Source: Lachnospiraceae bacterium
GTDB lineage: Bacteria; Bacillota; Clostridia; Lachnospirales; Lachnospiraceae
Direction: 5' to 3'
Assembly: GCA_017462755.1 (NCBI GenBank)
Contig: JAFTQM010000038.1
Span: 61,468 to 125,467, forward strand
DNA: 64,000 nt
Position numbers and translations under genes: made by a program. The notes under the pieces are model-generated. The model was not told where the DNA came from and did not search any database. It saw only the letters and a program-made list of their open reading frames with translations. Shown one piece after another: positions 36,436 to 43,293 of the stretch (within the stretch, counting starts at the first letter, position 1; each line of letters opens with the position of its first letter).

Positions 36436-37647
36436 TTATTCTTCGTCCGTAAGAAAGATTTGCGGCTCAAGCTCACTTAATGCATAAGAAGAAGCGACAT
36501 TCAGATGTGGCTTGGAGTTGGCAAAGCTTTTTTGGATACGTGTGGCAATCGTGGTACAGTTTTCGTAGCTTGCAGATGGCAGCATGATAATGTACTGATT
36601 GACTGAAAAACGAGCATAAACATCGCCGCTGCGCAAGGACTGTGCAATCGTGCCGGACATACGCTCCATCGCGTTTGCCATCAGCGAGGTATCACTGTTT
36701 GGCTTTAAGGAGGTCAGGGTAATCAGACACAAAAATACGGAAAGTCCGCTACGGGCAGCACTTCTGGCTTCAATCTGGTACAGATTTTTGAAAACAGAAT
36801 AGTCGCACAGGTAAGCCGTCTTTTGAGCATTCTGTTCCCGCAGATGCTCCTTGATAATATTCAAATCAGCAACCGGAGATTTTTCTTCCTTCATAATCTC
36901 CTGATACAGCTGCGTAAGTTCCTCGGAAGGATTGATGCCGAAGGAATCGTAAAACATTCGAATGACCTTATCATACTGCTCGATTGCCTTTTTGCGCTCA
37001 CCGGTCAGATAAAGACTGCGAATCAGATGAAAGTGAAGCGGCTCATCGTATGGGTCAATCGCAACGGCAGCAGAACAAATCTGAATTACCTGCTCGTACT
37101 CCTCAGCAGCGAGCAAAAGCTCAATCATATTGTGAACAGCCTTGATATACAGGGAGTGATAATAAGTAGCAATCGGAATTGCCCAATCATCCTCTGCATT
37201 TTTCGGCAGAAACTTGCCCTTGTAGAGCTGAAAAGCATGATTATAATGTGCCAGTCGCTCGGAAACCGGAAGATTCGGGTCATCGGCAAGAGTGCAGGCA
37301 TGTTCGAATTGGTCGATATCAACCTCATATGCTACATCGTTGTTCCAGGAGTAATTGTCGCGATGGTGCAGAATCAGCTTGGAGCTTGGATAATGCAGCT
37401 TGTCTAATGTGGTTCTGGCACGATGCAGAATGGTCTTTAAAGCATTTTCCGGATCAACATTGCTTTCGTTGTTGTGCCAAAGCAGGTTGATTAACGTTGC
37501 ATGCGAAATTTCTTTTTTATGAAAAGTAATCAGGTACTCCAACAGAGTCCAAATTTTTTTGGAACGGTTATCCTGATCAGAGATAACATTTCCCTGATAG
37601 GTCAAGGTAAATTCGCCCAACATTCGGATTTGAATTTTATCAGCCAT
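36436..37647 (-). CDS. BTAD-type transcriptional regulator with a decayed GGDEF-like C-terminus
   Basis: 403 residues from ATG 37647 (SD AGAAAGGAC); a longer frame starting at 37719 is ruled out because the promoter lies there. Residues 1-95: OmpR-like winged helix of the SARP type (KIWTLLEYLITFHKKEISHATLINLLW). About 105-255: BTAD/TPR-like helices (AFQLYKGKFLP, AVAIDPYDEPLHFHLIRSLY). About 280-400: a fold resembling GGDEF (LCLITLT, SLRSGDVYARFSVNQYIIMLP) where GGDEF is replaced by SVNQY, so no cyclase activity is expected. Probably a regulator sensing through a degenerate nucleotide-binding domain. Targets unknown; it stands alone. Confidence 0.8.
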   Translation of the reverse strand: MADKIQIRMLGEFTLTYQGNVISDQDNRSKKIWTLLEYLITFHKKEISHATLINLLWHNNESNVDPENALKTILHRARTTLDKLHYPSSKLILHHRDNYSWNNDVAYEVDIDQFEHACTLADDPNLPVSERLAHYNHAFQLYKGKFLPKNAEDDWAIPIATYYHSLYIKAVHNMIELLLAAEEYEQVIQICSAAVAIDPYDEPLHFHLIRSLYLTGERKKAIEQYDKVIRMFYDSFGINPSEELTQLYQEIMKEEKSPVADLNIIKEHLREQNAQKTAYLCDYSVFKNLYQIEARSAARSGLSVFLCLITLTSLKPNSDTSLMANAMERMSGTIAQSLRSGDVYARFSVNQYIIMLPSASYENCTTIATRIQKSFANSKPHLNVASSYALSELEPQIFLTDEE

Positions 37648-37690
37648 GTAAAAGTCCTTTCTGGATATAAAAAAGTAAAAACGTAACGCT

Positions 37691-37719
37691 ATTATAGCTT
37701 TTTTTGTATCGGATGTCAA
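37691..37719 (-). promoter_or_regulatory. Promoter of the BTAD regulator
   Basis: Minus strand TTGACA (plus 37714-37719), 17-bp spacer, TATAAT (37691-37696). This fixes the start at 37647. Confidence 0.8.
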
Positions 37720-37751
37720 TCAAAATGAAACTTTTTTTCGGAGAAAAGTAC

Positions 37752-37780
37752 TTGAATTTGGAGTGAAAGTATGGTATAGG
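37752..37780 (+). promoter_or_regulatory. Promoter of the frameshifted gene
   Basis: TTGAAT (37752-37757), 17-bp spacer, TATAGG (37775-37780), 47 bp before ATG 37827. Confidence 0.45.
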
Positions 37781-37826
37781 TTTATTAAGTAGGTGTAACA
37801 GTTACAAAAGAAAGAGAGGAAGTATA

Positions 37827-38257
37827 ATGCCGATAGCTGTATCAAAGCGTGTTTTAAATGAAATGTGTTCGACCAGATTGTGTGTGGACCGGTATCAGAA
37901 TGGGGAGTTGAGTGGTCGGATTTATAATAATTTTTTGCTGAGCCGATGGAATTTCAGAGTGTGATTCAGATGGCGCAGCTGTTGGAGGAGCTGTTTGATC
38001 GATTTGAATATCCGCAGCAGGTGATTGAGACGAGAAGCTTTCGTGAGGGAAAGAGAGAGAAAAACATCGATCAGGTGATTTTGAGTCAGCCGGTGCCGCA
38101 GGAGAAGCGAGGCGAGCTGGCTACCTTTCATGTGAAGGTAATTTTCCGCCAGCATGCAACCTGGCAGGGAAGTGTCCTGTGGATTGATGAGAATAAAGAA
38201 GAAAATTTCCGCAGCTTTTTGGAGCTGTGTGCATTGCTTGACAGTGCGCTGGCATAG
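37827..38257 (+). pseudogene. Small conserved-looking gene split by a -1 change in a T run
   Basis: ATG 37827 with SD AGAGAGGAAG opens MPIAVSKRVLNEMC and runs to a stop shortly after LLSRWNFRV. The neighbouring frame then continues from AEPMEFQSVIQMAQLLEELFDRF to 38257, ending in RSFLELCALLDSALA. Adding one T to the run of six T near 37930 would join the two halves as ...NNFFAEPMEFQ..., giving about 143 residues. The downstream half alone (start ATG 37946, 103 aa) has no good SD. I do not recognise the family. The start site and promoter are good, so a recent frameshift or a homopolymer sequence error is most likely. Confidence 0.6.
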
Positions 38258-38299
38258 CTTGTTTGGATTTGTTGGGAAAAGTATGCTATGTACCTTTAA

Positions 38300-38360
38300 G
38301 ATTTTCTTGTGTTAAAACACAAGAAAATCTCTTGACAGAGTGCAGGAAAAGAGGTATTAT
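38300..38360 (+). promoter_or_regulatory. Promoter of the FMN-riboswitch ribU unit, preceded by a perfect inverted repeat
   Basis: TTGACA (38332-38337), 17-bp spacer, TATTAT (38355-38360). Just upstream, GATTTTCTTGTG / CACAAGAAAATC (38300-38311, 38318-38329) is a perfect 12-bp inverted repeat with a 6-nt loop and no T tract, perhaps an operator or a weak 3' hairpin of the upstream gene. Confidence 0.75.
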
Positions 38361-38397
38361 GTTCCGCATAGGGCAGATGCCTTAAATAAAATTTTAT

Positions 38398-38514
38398 AGT
38401 GATTCTTCGGGGCAGGGTGAAATTCCCGATCGGCGGTATAGTCCGCGAGCGTCTTCGGATGCTGATTTGGTGCGATTCCAAAACCGACAGTATAGTCTGG
38501 ATGAGAGAAGAGTT
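38398..38514 (+). promoter_or_regulatory. FMN riboswitch (RFN element)
   Basis: Strong match to the RFN consensus: TTCTTCGGGGCAGGGTGAAA, CCGATCGGCGGT-AGTCCGCGAGCG, GATTTGGTGCGATTCC, AAACCGACAGT, AGTCTGGATGAGAGAAGA. The P1 stem pairs TTCTTC with GAGAAGA. It is followed by a terminator and the riboflavin transporter gene, so FMN should shut off ribU. Confidence 0.95.
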
Positions 38515-38561
38515 TTCAGTGGGACGCAGAAGCTGCGTCTGTTTCTGGAACGTGCTTTTAT

Positions 38562-38592
38562 ACCCTCGGAGTGTATCCGGGGGTTTTGTTTT
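38562..38592 (+). terminator. Expression-platform terminator of the FMN riboswitch
   Basis: ACCCTCGGA / TCCGGGGGT stem (38562-38570, 38576-38584, one G-U pair) then TTTTGTTTTG. A second hairpin GGCAGGA / TCCTGCC (38600-38606, 38622-38628) follows before the coding region. Confidence 0.75.
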
Positions 38593-38644
38593 GCGTGTCG
38601 GCAGGAGAATGAGAAAGATTGTCCTGCCAGCCTATATAATATGT

Positions 38645-38690
38645 AGGTAGTCGCCGCGCGACTGCACAATGCAAGGCAAAACTACCCGTG
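38645..38690 (+). repeat. Possible degenerate fragment of the multi-hairpin repeat
   Basis: GTAGTCGC-CG-CGCGACT resembles hairpin 1 of copy A (GTAGTCGCTTCGCGACT), and GGTAGT pairs with ACTACC further on. The rest does not match, so relation to the repeat is uncertain. It lies in the leader between the riboswitch terminator and ribU. Confidence 0.25.
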
Positions 38691-38758
38691 TGCGAAGGGA
38701 AGCTTACGCAACAGGTACAAAGAGGGAATGCGTAGAAGAATCCGGAAAGGCTGGTTTT

Positions 38759-39502
38759 ATGAAAGGTTTAAAGACGCTGTTTGAAACGGCAAAGGAGAAC
38801 GTAGGATTCCTCGTTCTGAGTGTAGCGATTGTGGTTACGATTCTGGTGGTAGCCTATGGCGCAGAGTATCTGATTGCAAAGGGACGTGGTGAAAAACGGA
38901 CCAAGGAAAAGCTGCGGATTCACCGGATGACGTTGATTGCAATGCTTACGGCGATTGCAGAGGTACTGATGTTATTTGAGATACCGTTGTGGTTTTTGCC
39001 GGCATTTTACGAAATCGACTTAAGTGAGCTTCCGGTAATTATCGGAGCGTTTACGTTAGGACCGGTGGCCGGAGTTACGATTGAATTTTTAAAGATTGTG
39101 CTGAATCTTTTGATTAACGGAACCGCGACTGCATTTGTCGGTGAATTTGCGAATTTCCTGATTGGCTGTGCGTTTGTGGTACCGGCATCTATTTTCTATT
39201 ATGCCAAAAAGACGAAAAAAAATGCAATCATTGGTTTGGTTACCGGTACAGTGACCTGTGCGCTGGTGGGCTGCTTTTTGAACGCATTCGTATTGCTTCC
39301 GGCATACAGCAGGGCATTTCATATGGAAATGGATGTATTGATTGCAATGGGAACCGAGAAAAATTCATTGATTTCCGGTATGTTCAGCTTTGTTGTGTTT
39401 GCAGTAGCACCGTTTAATATTTTAAAGTGTGGCATTGTTTCGGTAATTACGCTGTTTATTTACAAGAAAATTAGTCGTTTGCTGAAGGCAGGACAGTTGT
39501 AA
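38759..39502 (+). CDS. ribU: Riboflavin ECF transporter substrate-binding protein RibU
   Basis: 247 residues from ATG 38759 (SD GGAAAGG). An additional N-terminal membrane helix (FLVLSVAIVVTILVVAYGAEYLI) precedes the standard RibU fold: RMTLIAMLTAIAEVLMLFEIPL, YEIDLSELPVIIGAFTLGPVAGVTIEFLKIVLNLLI, then two or three more helices. The DLSELP-x-II-G-x-F motif is characteristic of S components for riboflavin. An FMN riboswitch directly upstream confirms the substrate. It needs the shared EcfAA'T module, not encoded here. Confidence 0.93.
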   Translation: MKGLKTLFETAKENVGFLVLSVAIVVTILVVAYGAEYLIAKGRGEKRTKEKLRIHRMTLIAMLTAIAEVLMLFEIPLWFLPAFYEIDLSELPVIIGAFTLGPVAGVTIEFLKIVLNLLINGTATAFVGEFANFLIGCAFVVPASIFYYAKKTKKNAIIGLVTGTVTCALVGCFLNAFVLLPAYSRAFHMEMDVLIAMGTEKNSLISGMFSFVVFAVAPFNILKCGIVSVITLFIYKKISRLLKAGQL

Positions 39503-39562
39503 TTTTTCTAAAATCTGATATAATAGAGCTAATTTAAGGTCACGGGCCGGAGACGGCTCGTG
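39497..39562 (+). promoter_or_regulatory. Promoter and leader hairpin of the ycxB-tsaE cluster
   Basis: TTGTAA (39497-39502), 16-bp spacer, TATAAT (39519-39524), overlapping the ribU stop. The leader carries hairpin CACGGGCCG-GAGA-CGGCTCGTG (39541-39562). Confidence 0.5.
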
Positions 39563-39592
39563 ATAATAGCTTTATGACGGAAGGAAGTTACA

Positions 39593-40105
39593 ATGGAAGA
39601 AATCAGATTTAGTGTGAAAATGAAAGTAATTGATATGTACCGCTTTTTGATGTATTTAAGCTATAGCGGACGTTCCTGTGTGATTAACATGGTAATCAGT
39701 ATCGGTGCGTTGGTGCTGTTGATTGCCGGTGTGGCAGATTCGACCGGTGCGAAGGTAGCACTGGGACTGATTGCAGCATTGTTCCTGGTTGTAAATCCAA
39801 TCTTTTTGTATTACCGCGCAGCCAAGCAGGTAAAGCTCAATCCGGCGTATGAGAAGCCGATGGATTATTTGGTAAATGACGAGGGCATCTTGATTTCACA
39901 GGGAGAGGAGACGATGCCGGTGGAATGGAGCTGCCTGACTAAGGTAGTAGAAAAGAAGCATGCGATTTATGTTTTTGCCAATGTTTCGGCAGCGGTATTC
40001 CTCTTGCTTCCGAAGTCTGCGTTAGCAGAGCAGGAGGCAGCGTTCAAGGATGTGCTGAAGGCAAAGACAGAGGGTAAGGCATGCAAGTGCAAATGGAAAG
40101 TGTGA
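39593..40105 (+). CDS. YcxB-like membrane protein
   Basis: 170 residues: a short N-terminal strand region, two adjacent membrane helices (VINMVISIGALVLLIAGV and VALGLIAALFLVVNPIFLYY), then a C-terminal domain with LVNDEGILISQGEETMPVEWSCLTKVVEKKHAIYVFA, the YcxB-like pattern. Function unknown. SD GGAAGGAAG. It leads the tsaE-tsaB-rimI cluster, ending 4 bp before tsaE. Confidence 0.75.
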   Translation: MEEIRFSVKMKVIDMYRFLMYLSYSGRSCVINMVISIGALVLLIAGVADSTGAKVALGLIAALFLVVNPIFLYYRAAKQVKLNPAYEKPMDYLVNDEGILISQGEETMPVEWSCLTKVVEKKHAIYVFANVSAAVFLLLPKSALAEQEAAFKDVLKAKTEGKACKCKWKV

Positions 40106-40109
40106 GCAT

Positions 40110-40541
40110 ATGATAATCGAGAGTTTTAGTACACAGGACACATTTCAGTTTGGAAAGCAAATCGGCGAAGAGGCGAAGCCGGGCGATATTATTTGTCTGG
40201 ATGGTGACCTTGGAACCGGAAAAACTGTTTTTACACAGGGAGTCGCTGCGGGGCTTGGGATTACGGAGCCGGTCAGCAGTCCGACCTTTACGATTGTACA
40301 GGTATATGAGGAGGGCAGACTTCCGCTGTATCATTTTGATGTTTACCGGATTGCGGATATCGAGGAGATGGAGGAAATCGGCTATGACGATTACTTTTTC
40401 GGAAAGGGACTTTGCCTGATCGAGTGGTCGGAGCTGATTTCTGAGCTGCTTCCGAAGCGGGTAATCCGGGTAAGGATAGAAAAGGATTTGGACAAAGGAT
40501 TTGATTATCGGAGGATAGTGTATGAAAATATTAGCGATTGA
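40110..40541 (+). CDS. tsaE: tRNA threonylcarbamoyladenosine synthesis ATPase TsaE
   Basis: 143 residues. Walker A GDLGTGKTVFTQGVA, SSPTFTIVQVYE and YHFDVYRI are the family hallmarks; EIGYDDYF and LIEWSELI follow. With TsaB and TsaD it installs t6A37 on ANN-decoding tRNAs. Overlaps tsaB by 20 bp. Confidence 0.95.
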   Translation: MIIESFSTQDTFQFGKQIGEEAKPGDIICLDGDLGTGKTVFTQGVAAGLGITEPVSSPTFTIVQVYEEGRLPLYHFDVYRIADIEEMEEIGYDDYFFGKGLCLIEWSELISELLPKRVIRVRIEKDLDKGFDYRRIVYENISD

Positions 40542-41244
40542 CAGCTCGGGGCTGGTGGCTTCGATTGCGCTGTTAGAGGATGAAACTCTGATTGCGGAAT
40601 ATACGGTGAATTATAAGAAAACGCATTCGCAGACGCTGCTTCCGATGATTGATGAGCTGGTAAGGATGACGGAGCAGTCGTTGGAAGAAATTGATGCGAT
40701 TGCGGTGGCAGAGGGACCGGGTTCGTTTACCGGACTCAGAATCGGTGCGGCAACCGCGAAGGGACTTGGCTTGGCGTTGAATAAGCCAATCATCGGAGTA
40801 CCGACGGTAGACGCGCTGGCTTACAATATTTTTGGTTACGAGGGTGCGATTTGTCCATTGATGGATGCGCGCAGAAATCAGGTATATACCGGAATTTATC
40901 GTTTTGGCGCAGGAGAGCTGGCAGCGTTGCAGCCGCAGTGTGTGGTAGCACTGGAGGAAATCATCACACAGCTGAATGTGTTAGGAAAATCGGTAATATT
41001 CGTGGGAGACGGCGTAGAGGTATATAAGGAGCAGCTGGAGGCACAGCTGCTGGTACCGTATCAATTTGCACCGGCACATTGCAACAAGCAGCGTGCAGCG
41101 GCAGTAGGAACGTTGGCGCAGATTTATTACAGAGAAGGCAGAGTGCAGACGGCGGCGGAGCATGCTCCGGTGTATTTGCGGCTTTCGCAGGCAGAACGGG
41201 AGCGAAAGGAAAGAGAGGAGCGTGCAGAGCGTGCAGATTCGTAG
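40522..41244 (+). CDS. tsaB: tRNA threonylcarbamoyladenosine synthesis protein TsaB
   Basis: 240 residues. MKILAIDSSGLVASIALLE (actin-like fold start), YKKTHSQTLLPMIDELV and VAEGPGSFTGLRIGAATAKGL match TsaB (YeaZ). It scaffolds the t6A complex with TsaD and TsaE. Start overlaps tsaE; rimI start lies inside its 3' end. Confidence 0.95.
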   Translation: MKILAIDSSGLVASIALLEDETLIAEYTVNYKKTHSQTLLPMIDELVRMTEQSLEEIDAIAVAEGPGSFTGLRIGAATAKGLGLALNKPIIGVPTVDALAYNIFGYEGAICPLMDARRNQVYTGIYRFGAGELAALQPQCVVALEEIITQLNVLGKSVIFVGDGVEVYKEQLEAQLLVPYQFAPAHCNKQRAAAVGTLAQIYYREGRVQTAAEHAPVYLRLSQAERERKEREERAERADS

Positions 41245-41659
41245 AATGCAGGAGGAGGATCTTGCACAGGTGTGCGAGCTGGAAAACGCGATTTTTTCGG
41301 AGCCTTGGAGCGAAAAGAGCTTTGCAGATTCGATGAAGAAGCCGGAGAACTGTTATCTGGTGGTAGAGGAAGCCGGAGAGATTTTGGGCTATTGCGGTCT
41401 TTGGGGCGTAGCAGGCGAAGGACAGATTTGCAATGTGGCAGTCCGGCCTACGGTGCGCAATCAGGGAATTGCAAAGGCGATGCTTGCAGAGTTGATTCGC
41501 GAGGGAGATGCGGCGGGTCTGACGGCTTACACGCTGGAGGTAAGAGTCAGCAATCTTCCGGCAATTCGTGTATATCACGGGCTTGGCTTTGAGGATGCAG
41601 GTGTGAGAAAGAATTTTTATACAAAGCCGCAGGAGGATGCGCTGATTATGTGGAAGTAG
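41231..41659 (+). CDS. rimI: Ribosomal protein S18 alanine N-acetyltransferase RimI
   Basis: 142 residues from GTG 41231, the best start by SD (GAGAGGAG 10 bases upstream); GTG 41222 is an alternative. GNAT fold: QIRRMQEEDLAQVCELENAIFSEPWS, EILGYCGLWGV, ICNVAVRPTVRNQGIAKAML (acetyl-CoA loop, here RNQGIA), LEVRVSNLPAIRVYHGLGFEDAGVRKNFY. The tsaE-tsaB-rimI order is common in Firmicutes. Confidence 0.9.
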   Translation: MQIRRMQEEDLAQVCELENAIFSEPWSEKSFADSMKKPENCYLVVEEAGEILGYCGLWGVAGEGQICNVAVRPTVRNQGIAKAMLAELIREGDAAGLTAYTLEVRVSNLPAIRVYHGLGFEDAGVRKNFYTKPQEDALIMWK

Positions 41660-41740
41660 TTCCCTCTGTTTTTTTGCTGGAAAGTATGATACGATAATTC
41701 CAAAAGATGATGAAATCGTGCGTTGAAATGGAGGAACAGT

Positions 41741-41980
41741 ATGATACAAAAGCAGGAAAGGACGCAGGCGCAGCTGTACTGCAATTGTTGCGGGCGACGG
41801 CTGAAGTCGGTGGATGGTGTATTACGCGAGGATGCGCTTTGTGTAAAAAAAGAATGGGGATATTTTTCGAAGAAGGATTTGCAGGTACACAGCTTTTTGG
41901 TCTGTGAGGCTTGTTATGATAGAATGATAAAACAGTTTCATATACCGGTAACGGTAGAAGAAAAACGCGAGGTATTATAG
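41741..41980 (+). CDS. Small Cys-rich protein, probable zinc-binding
   Basis: 79 residues from ATG 41741 (SD TGGAGGAAC). CNCCGRRL near the N-terminus and CEACYDRM near the C-terminus suggest one zinc site built from two C-x2-C pairs; the middle contains LCVKKEWGYFSKKDLQVHSFLVCE. No family recognised. Its stop lies inside a terminator hairpin. Confidence 0.65.
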   Translation: MIQKQERTQAQLYCNCCGRRLKSVDGVLREDALCVKKEWGYFSKKDLQVHSFLVCEACYDRMIKQFHIPVTVEEKREVL

Positions 41981-41993
41981 CCTTGCGTTTTTT
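41963..41993 (+). terminator. Terminator of the tsaE-rimI cluster
   Basis: AAACGCGAGG / CCTTGCGTTT (10 bp, one G-U pair) with TTTTTT; overlaps the preceding stop codon. The multi-hairpin repeat starts in its T tract. Confidence 0.8.
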
Positions 41994-42192
41994 GTGTTAA
42001 AGGAAAGAAGTCGTTTTACGACTATTTCCTTTAACACAAAACCCTCCGGGGGATGCAAAGCGAACATAGTTCGCTTGCACAGTTTGCGTAAGACGCAAAC
42101 TGGTTAAACGGATGAAATCCGTTTTATACGCGCGAGCAGTAGATGTCACTTTGTGACCGCGCGTCAGCGCGAGAGTTTGCAAAGCAAACTCT
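41990..42192 (+). repeat. Multi-hairpin dispersed repeat, copy B
   Basis: Second copy of the element at 19640-19845, same orientation, about 203 nt. The 165-nt core differs from copy A at only a handful of bases, nearly all in loops: TTC/TCC in hairpin 2, one base in the loop of hairpin 3, TTT/AAA in hairpin 7. Hairpin 1 has different arm sequence (TTTTGTGTTAAAGGAAA against TTTGTATGACAGGAAA) but both arms change together, so pairing is kept. Like copy A it begins exactly at a terminator T tract. Confidence 0.85.
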
Positions 42193-42259
42193 TTTTTTAG
42201 GTTAAAGGAAAGAAGGTTTTTGAAATTTGACTTGATTTTGATAGAATAGTGGAAAATTG

Positions 42260-42288
42260 TTGTGATTTTTACAGTATTATTGTATAAT
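42260..42288 (+). promoter_or_regulatory. Promoter of the hydrolase-HD operon
   Basis: TTGTGA (42260-42265), 17-bp spacer, TATAAT (42283-42288). Confidence 0.65.
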
Positions 42289-42360
42289 AGAAGAGGTAAA
42301 ATGTATCTTTAGGTCATGGAAATGACAAAAGAGGAAATACATAGGAAAGAAGGAAACAAA

Positions 42361-43293
42361 ATGGAACAGCATTTGGAACTTGTTTCTGAACAGGATGGGT
42401 TGAAGCTTTCCGGATATTTGATTGTACCGGAGCAGCCGAAGGCAGTCTTGCAGATTGCTCATGGTATGTGCGAGCATAAGGAGCGGTATTATCCGTTCAT
42501 GCGTTATATGGCAGAGCAGGGCTATGCCTATGAAATTCATGATCACAGAGGTCACGGAAAGAGTGTGCGTTCGCCGGAGGATTTGGGGTATTTTTATGAC
42601 AATGGCGGAGAGGCGTTGGTAGAGGATTTGCATCAGGTGACACGGGAGTTAAAAAAGAGATTTCCTAAGCTGCCTTATTTTTTGTTTGGACATAGTATGG
42701 GTTCCATGGCAGTACGCTGTTATACGAAGAAATACGACGATGAGCTGGATGGACTGATGGTATGCGGTTGCCCGGCAAAGAATCCAATGGCAAAGCTCGG
42801 TTTGCAGTTAGAGCGTTTGCTGAAGCTGTTTATGGGAGGACATGCCAGAAGCAAGTTGGCAGATAAGCTGTTTTCGGATGGCTTTGAAAAGTCGTTTGCG
42901 CAGGAAGGAATACCGCATGCGTGGATTTGCTCGGACAAAGAAGTAGTACTTGCCTACAATGACAATCCGCTTTGTAATTTTACGTTTACGCTCAATGGTT
43001 ATGAATCCCTGCTTTGGCTGGTGCTTCATACTTATACCACAGAAGGCTGGGCAATGAAAAATGCAAAGCTGCCGATTCATTTTGTTTCAGGAAGCGATGA
43101 TCCTTGCATGATTTCGAAAGAAAAATTCAATGATGCGGTTCAACTGATGAAGCAGGTGGGATATACGAGGGTAACCAGTCATTTGTATGAAGGAATGCGT
43201 CATGAGATTTTAAACGAAACGGGCAAAGAGCAGGTCTATGCAGACATCTTGGCGTTTTATGACAAATTATTGGAAACGAGAAGGATAGAATGA
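42361..43293 (+). CDS. Alpha/beta hydrolase, lysophospholipase/monoacylglycerol lipase type
   Basis: 310 residues from ATG 42361 (SD AGAAGGAA); ATG 42316 would add 15 residues without a good SD. VLQIAHGMCEHKERYYPFMRYM, HDHRGHGKS, LFGHSMGSMAVRCY (nucleophile elbow), HFVSGSDDPCM (acid) and EGMRHEIL (His) give a complete catalytic triad. Cytoplasmic esterase on lipid or ester substrates. Its stop overlaps the start of the next gene (ATGA). Confidence 0.9.
   Translation: MEQHLELVSEQDGLKLSGYLIVPEQPKAVLQIAHGMCEHKERYYPFMRYMAEQGYAYEIHDHRGHGKSVRSPEDLGYFYDNGGEALVEDLHQVTRELKKRFPKLPYFLFGHSMGSMAVRCYTKKYDDELDGLMVCGCPAKNPMAKLGLQLERLLKLFMGGHARSKLADKLFSDGFEKSFAQEGIPHAWICSDKEVVLAYNDNPLCNFTFTLNGYESLLWLVLHTYTTEGWAMKNAKLPIHFVSGSDDPCMISKEKFNDAVQLMKQVGYTRVTSHLYEGMRHEILNETGKEQVYADILAFYDKLLETRRIE

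Noticed and set aside
37925-37945. Programmed frameshift at the T run
   Set aside because: No stimulatory structure or SD-like element is evident; a mutation or sequence error is simpler.
38645-38690. Third full copy of the multi-hairpin repeat
   Set aside because: Only one short hairpin resembles it; kept as a low-confidence fragment.
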